Of a stretch of 64,000 nt of DNA, positions 60,430 through 64,000 are shown piece by piece. The notes below the pieces were generated by a model. It was not told the origin of the DNA. It made no database searches and saw only the letters and a program-made list of their open reading frames with translations. Numbering within the stretch: position 1 is the first letter of the stretch; every line of letters begins with the position of its first letter. Origin of the DNA: Saprospiraceae bacterium (GTDB lineage Bacteria > Bacteroidota > Bacteroidia > Chitinophagales > Saprospiraceae); the NCBI GenBank assembly GCA_016715465.1, contig JADKAA010000029.1, positions 1,054,001-1,118,000 on the forward strand, in the 5' to 3' direction. The position numbers and the translations under genes were made by a program.

Positions 60430-62877
60430 TCAATAAGGGTCTACATCAACGCGGATGCGCACACTTTGAAAATCTTTGTTTTTACCAAAGGCTTCTTTGG
60501 TTTGCATGATGAGTTTTTTGGTTTGGTAGATGAGTTTGTCGTCCTTTTCCAGTTTGAGGACGATGAGTCGGATGTATTGGTTTCTTATGCGGGAAATGGA
60601 GGGGGTTATGGGTCCTTTGACGCGGTTTCCGATGGTGTTTCGCAGGATGTGGGCAAACTCATTGGAGGCGAGAACGGCTTTCTCCAGGGAGGTGTGTTTG
60701 ATTTCCAATTCGATCAATCGGTTGAAGGGGGGGAACCAAAATTGTTTGCGTTCGGAGAGTTCTCTTTTCAGGAAAGCAGCATAATTGTGGTGGATGATTT
60801 CCTGGATAACGGGATGTTGGGCCGCGTAAGTCTGGATGAGGACCCTGCCCTGTTCTGCCCTGCGACCTGCTCTGCCTGAGACCTGAGTGATGAGTTGGAA
60901 GGTGCGCTCTACGGCTCTGAAATCCGGAAAGCGGATGAGGGCATCGGCATCGATGACACCGACAAGGGCTACATGGTCAAAATCAAAACCTTTGGTCACC
61001 ATTTGGGTGCCGACCAGCACGTCGATGTCTCCTCGCGAAAAAGCGCCAATGATTTTGTCCTGGGCCGACTTGGTGCGGGTGGTATCCAGGTCCAGGCGGG
61101 AGACACGGGCTTCGGGAAAATATTGTCTTACTACATGTTCGATTTTTTCGGTGCCGAGACCGATTTCACCCAAATCTGCACCACCGCACTCAGGACAGTG
61201 TGGTGGATTTTTTTGTTTGTGGCTGCAATAGTGGCAACTCAGTTCATTTACAAACTTATGGTAGGTGAGGCTTACGTCACAGTTGACACACCTGGCTGTC
61301 CAGCCGCAATCCCGGCACTGAATGGTGGGCACAAAACCCCTTCTGTTTTGAAACAGGATGACCTGCCTGCCTTTTTCAAGGACATCTTTCATGGCTTTTT
61401 GAAGCGGCACACTAAGAACAGGCTTAAAGCGATGGGTTTTTCTCTCGTAAGCTAAGTCAACAATGTCAATGCCGGGCATATGTACATTGCCAAATCTACA
61501 CCTGAGTTCCACCAGGGTAATTTTTCCCTGCAGGGCATTGTAAGCAGATTCCAGCGAGGGTGTAGCTGAACCCAGTACGATGGCACAACCCTGGCGGTGG
61601 GCCATATACAATGCTACATCGCGGGCATTATAATGGGGATTGGGGGCATCCTGTTTATAGGACGCATCGTGTTCTTCGTCCACGATGATGAGACCAAGGT
61701 TAACGAAAGGCAGAAAAATGCCAGACCTGGCCGAAAGCACCAGTTTGTTGCCCTTCATGGCTTCCTGCCACACCTCTACCCTGTCGTGATCGGGCATTTT
61801 GCTGTGGTACAGCAGGATGTCGTTTCCAAAGGACTCGTAAAGCCGGTCCACAATCTGAGAGGTCAGCGCAATTTCGGGCAAAAGATAGAGCACCTGCTTG
61901 CCTGCCGAAAGGGTATCCCGGATGAGTTCCTGGTAGATTCTGGTTTTACCGCTACCGGTAACCCCATGCAGTAGTACGGGAATTTTGTTTTCAAAGGAGG
62001 CCCGAATTTCTACCAAAGCCCTTGCCTGTTCATCATTAAGGTCTGGCAAGGTTTCTGTTTCAATTTCGTTGCCACCCAGCCTTGAAACTGTCTTGGATGA
62101 AGAAACAAAAATTCCTTTTTTGATGAGGGCCTGAACTGCACTGGCAGGTGCTCCTGAAGCATCTGTCAATTCATGGCTCGTGATGGCTTTATTTGCTTCA
62201 GCAAGATCTATCCACGCAGCCAGGACTTTTGTTTGTACGTCTGATTTTCTAATGCGGTCGAAAGCCTGGTGCATGCCATCATCACCTAAATATTTTTCCG
62301 CCAGCCGGAGGGTCTTCACGGTTTTGGGTTTGAATTTTTCGGTGAGCTGCTCCTTCACGGTGAGCAGATTTTTTTGCATGAGCGCTTTGAGGACGGGATA
62401 AACACTTTTTTTCTGCAGGATGTCACGAATGTGGTCGAGGTTGAGTTCGTTGCGAAGGAAAAGAGCTTCTGCAATGAGGTATTCTTCATTGGTGAGGTCT
62501 TCGTCCTGCACATCGTGATCCGGATTGAGCACAAACAGAGATTCACTATGCAACTTTAAACCGGAGGGTAAACCAGCGTCCATGACTTCACCCAAAGTGC
62601 AACAATAATAACGGGCCATCCATGTCCACAATTCGAGTTGAGTTTGGGAAACCAAAGGAACCTCATCGATGACGGATAATACTGATCTTGCTTTCAGACC
62701 TTCGGGAGCATCCGTATGCAAGGCATACACAATAGCGGAGTAAACCTTATTGCGCAATGCCACTTCGACACGTGATCCGGGAAAAATTGAAGTCCTGAGG
62801 TCTTCCGGAATTATATAGGTATAAAGTGCCGGCAGGGCCATGGGAAATACCACCGTAGCGTAGTGCCCATTTCCCAT
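60430..62877 (-). CDS. priA: Primosomal protein N' (PriA helicase)
   Basis: Restarts collapsed replication forks. The N-terminal 3'-end-binding domain is followed by a superfamily 2 helicase: Walker A GVTGSGKTRIYQ, DEEHDASYKQ (DEAx-type box), SATPSLESAYNA. Between the lobes lies the zinc-binding segment with eight cysteines (QCRDCGWTARCVNCD, LSCHYCSHK, HCPECGGADLG). Motifs V and VI are VLVGTQMVTKGFDF and QVSGRAGRRAEQG. About 815 aa, full length. ATG 62877 (MGNGHYATVV) is preferred to TTG 62883. It starts 7 bp after the upstream secreted-protein gene ends, and an IS4 element sits just downstream. Confidence 0.95.
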   Translation of the reverse strand: MGNGHYATVVFPMALPALYTYIIPEDLRTSIFPGSRVEVALRNKVYSAIVYALHTDAPEGLKARSVLSVIDEVPLVSQTQLELWTWMARYYCCTLGEVMDAGLPSGLKLHSESLFVLNPDHDVQDEDLTNEEYLIAEALFLRNELNLDHIRDILQKKSVYPVLKALMQKNLLTVKEQLTEKFKPKTVKTLRLAEKYLGDDGMHQAFDRIRKSDVQTKVLAAWIDLAEANKAITSHELTDASGAPASAVQALIKKGIFVSSSKTVSRLGGNEIETETLPDLNDEQARALVEIRASFENKIPVLLHGVTGSGKTRIYQELIRDTLSAGKQVLYLLPEIALTSQIVDRLYESFGNDILLYHSKMPDHDRVEVWQEAMKGNKLVLSARSGIFLPFVNLGLIIVDEEHDASYKQDAPNPHYNARDVALYMAHRQGCAIVLGSATPSLESAYNALQGKITLVELRCRFGNVHMPGIDIVDLAYERKTHRFKPVLSVPLQKAMKDVLEKGRQVILFQNRRGFVPTIQCRDCGWTARCVNCDVSLTYHKFVNELSCHYCSHKQKNPPHCPECGGADLGEIGLGTEKIEHVVRQYFPEARVSRLDLDTTRTKSAQDKIIGAFSRGDIDVLVGTQMVTKGFDFDHVALVGVIDADALIRFPDFRAVERTFQLITQVSGRAGRRAEQGRVLIQTYAAQHPVIQEIIHHNYAAFLKRELSERKQFWFPPFNRLIELEIKHTSLEKAVLASNEFAHILRNTIGNRVKGPITPSISRIRNQYIRLIVLKLEKDDKLIYQTKKLIMQTKEAFGKNKDFQSVRIRVDVDPY

Positions 62878-62883
62878 GATCAA

Positions 62884-64000
62884 TTACCTTATGATGGCCA
62901 GCTTTGCAGCCTGTAAGATGCGCTGTGCATCCAACCAGGAAAGCTGATAAATGCCGGATGTAAGTTGAGAAAGATCCATTCTGGTACCTCCATTCATGGC
63001 TATGTTAATCACTTCTTTACCCATGGCATCAGCAATTTTTACGCTACCCTGTACCGGCACCGTAAAATGAAATATGCCAGAACCCGGATTTGGGTACACC
63101 ACAACATTTTTTGCAACTTTGTCTGAAATGGCGGTGGTGACTTCTTTAAATGTGATGACCTCAATGTCATCGATGTACATGCCATCCATTTCCAGGAAGC
63201 CGTCGGAAACCAGTTGAAAGTCAATAAAAACCTGGGCTTCGCCTTCGAAGGAGGAAAGGTCCATAACTTCATCGACCCATGTGGTTTGAATGCCGTCATA
63301 GACGGGATAACCGGCTTTTTGATCCAGGGTTCCAGGCTTGGTATATTTACCACACAGGTACAATGTATCACCGCTTAAAGTATAGGCGTACACGATGGCG
63401 TAATCATAATTTTTTTCAATACTCCATTTGGTTTTGAAGGTAAGTTGAGGGCTCTTGCCAATGGTAAGGTCGATGGGGTTTGCCAATCTAAGGGTGGTTA
63501 CGACATTTCTGCCGTAAGCTGTTGCCGGAGAGTCCGATATGGATGATGGCTCAGAAAAATATTCTGCATTGGTGATGCCCCAATTTCCTTCAAAAAACTG
63601 CCAGTTATTGATGTTGCTGGCCACGTCAAAAAAGTTTCTGCGGATACTGCCCTGAAAAACCTCAATGATAAAAGAATCCTTTCCTATCCAGGATCCATAA
63701 TCTTTACTAACAAAAACTTTAACTTCATTTTTTCCAGTAGTCAATAAAGCCGGATCTATGTAATAGGGTACTTTTATCAAGGTATCTGAACCCTGTGATT
63801 TATTATATACGAAATTCAGATTATTTGCACCACCCAATACAGGATCGAGGTAAATATTTACAGGTATCGGTGCACTACCGAAACCTGGTCTGGCAAATCT
63901 AATCAAAATGGTGTCATCTGACCGGTGCAACCTGGATGCGTCTGCCACGTAATGATCAATGACGCCGGCTGCCAGCCGGGGCAAGGCTAAATTCATTTCC
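62884..64000 (-). CDS. Secreted protein with T9SS type A sorting domain, C-terminal part (cut by window end)
   Basis: The last 370 or more residues of an exported protein; the frame is still open at the window edge, so the true start is outside. Residues around 110-290 of this fragment (NINNWQFFEGNWGITNAEYFSEPSSISDSP, LRLANPIDLTIGKSPQLTFKTKWSIEKNYDYA, VFIDFQLVSDGFLEMDGMYIDDIEV) resemble the MAM-like jelly-roll domain found after M6/M14 peptidases such as immune inhibitor A. The end (VVVYPNPGSGIFHFTVP, ADAMGKEVINI, LTSGIYQLSWLD) is a T9SS type A domain. The catalytic domain, if any, lies beyond the window. Confidence 0.75.
   Translation of the reverse strand, partial: EMNLALPRLAAGVIDHYVADASRLHRSDDTILIRFARPGFGSAPIPVNIYLDPVLGGANNLNFVYNKSQGSDTLIKVPYYIDPALLTTGKNEVKVFVSKDYGSWIGKDSFIIEVFQGSIRRNFFDVASNINNWQFFEGNWGITNAEYFSEPSSISDSPATAYGRNVVTTLRLANPIDLTIGKSPQLTFKTKWSIEKNYDYAIVYAYTLSGDTLYLCGKYTKPGTLDQKAGYPVYDGIQTTWVDEVMDLSSFEGEAQVFIDFQLVSDGFLEMDGMYIDDIEVITFKEVTTAISDKVAKNVVVYPNPGSGIFHFTVPVQGSVKIADAMGKEVINIAMNGGTRMDLSQLTSGIYQLSWLDAQRILQAAKLAIIR

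Overview
The window reads as a chromosome segment of a Bacteroidota bacterium, most likely from the Saprospiria/Chitinophagia side of the phylum. The evidence is a PorZ-type component of the type IX secretion system (T9SS), T9SS cargo with type A sorting domains and one with a gliding-associated (CHU_C/type B) C-terminus, phylum-typical families (DUF4270, DUF4290, DUF4249, DUF721, Porin_10-like porin), and TAnnTTTG-like -7 boxes upstream of several genes. There are no rRNA or tRNA genes, phage or CRISPR array that I can see.

Layout. 0-9 kb: thioesterase and lipB on the minus strand, then a plus-strand cluster of a short glycogen-synthase-like protein, a DUF4270 lipoprotein, glmS, DUF4290 and porZ. 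9-13 kb: sppA, an FAD oxidoreductase, an MmcQ/YjbR protein and a DUF721 (DciA-like) protein, all minus. 13-24.5 kb: a TonB-dependent receptor, a DUF547 lipoprotein, a large PKD/CHU_C secreted protein, a TIGR02206 membrane protein, a DUF3089 lipoprotein, hpf-xerC, and an orphan double-ATPase ABC protein. 24.6-35 kb is the accessory part: a GH130 lipoprotein, a thioredoxin-like lipoprotein-type gene, two AAA/DUF4143 ATPases, an IS3 remnant, an AT-rich IS110 element and several copies of a degenerate CACAAAG-type repeat, interrupted by the housekeeping pair pdhB-rimO. 35-55 kb: a porin, an SDR oxidoreductase, T9SS cargo, aroC, a DEAD-box helicase and an RRM protein, an amidohydrolase, a DUF4249 lipoprotein, a repeat-rich intergenic region (about 46.9-47.64 kb), mltG-panB, a methyltransferase-like protein and a large secreted alpha/beta hydrolase. 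55-64 kb: mutS, a second hairpin-rich intergenic region, an intact-ended IS4 element (frameshifted transposase), priA and the C-terminal part of a secreted protein cut by the window end.

Three things stand out. First, the intergenic regions at 47 kb and 58.5 kb share small palindromic modules; one module is a pair of abutting hairpins whose stems change sequence while staying perfectly paired and keeping a GACA loop, which looks like selection on structure. Second, the IS110 element has a long structured non-coding leader that is a candidate bridge RNA. Third, at least six genes are each broken by one or two single-base length changes, mostly one base short in an A or T run; the pattern is more like base-calling error in the assembly than gene decay, so these genes are probably intact in the cell.

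Most gene calls rest on motifs read by eye from the translations; no database search was run.
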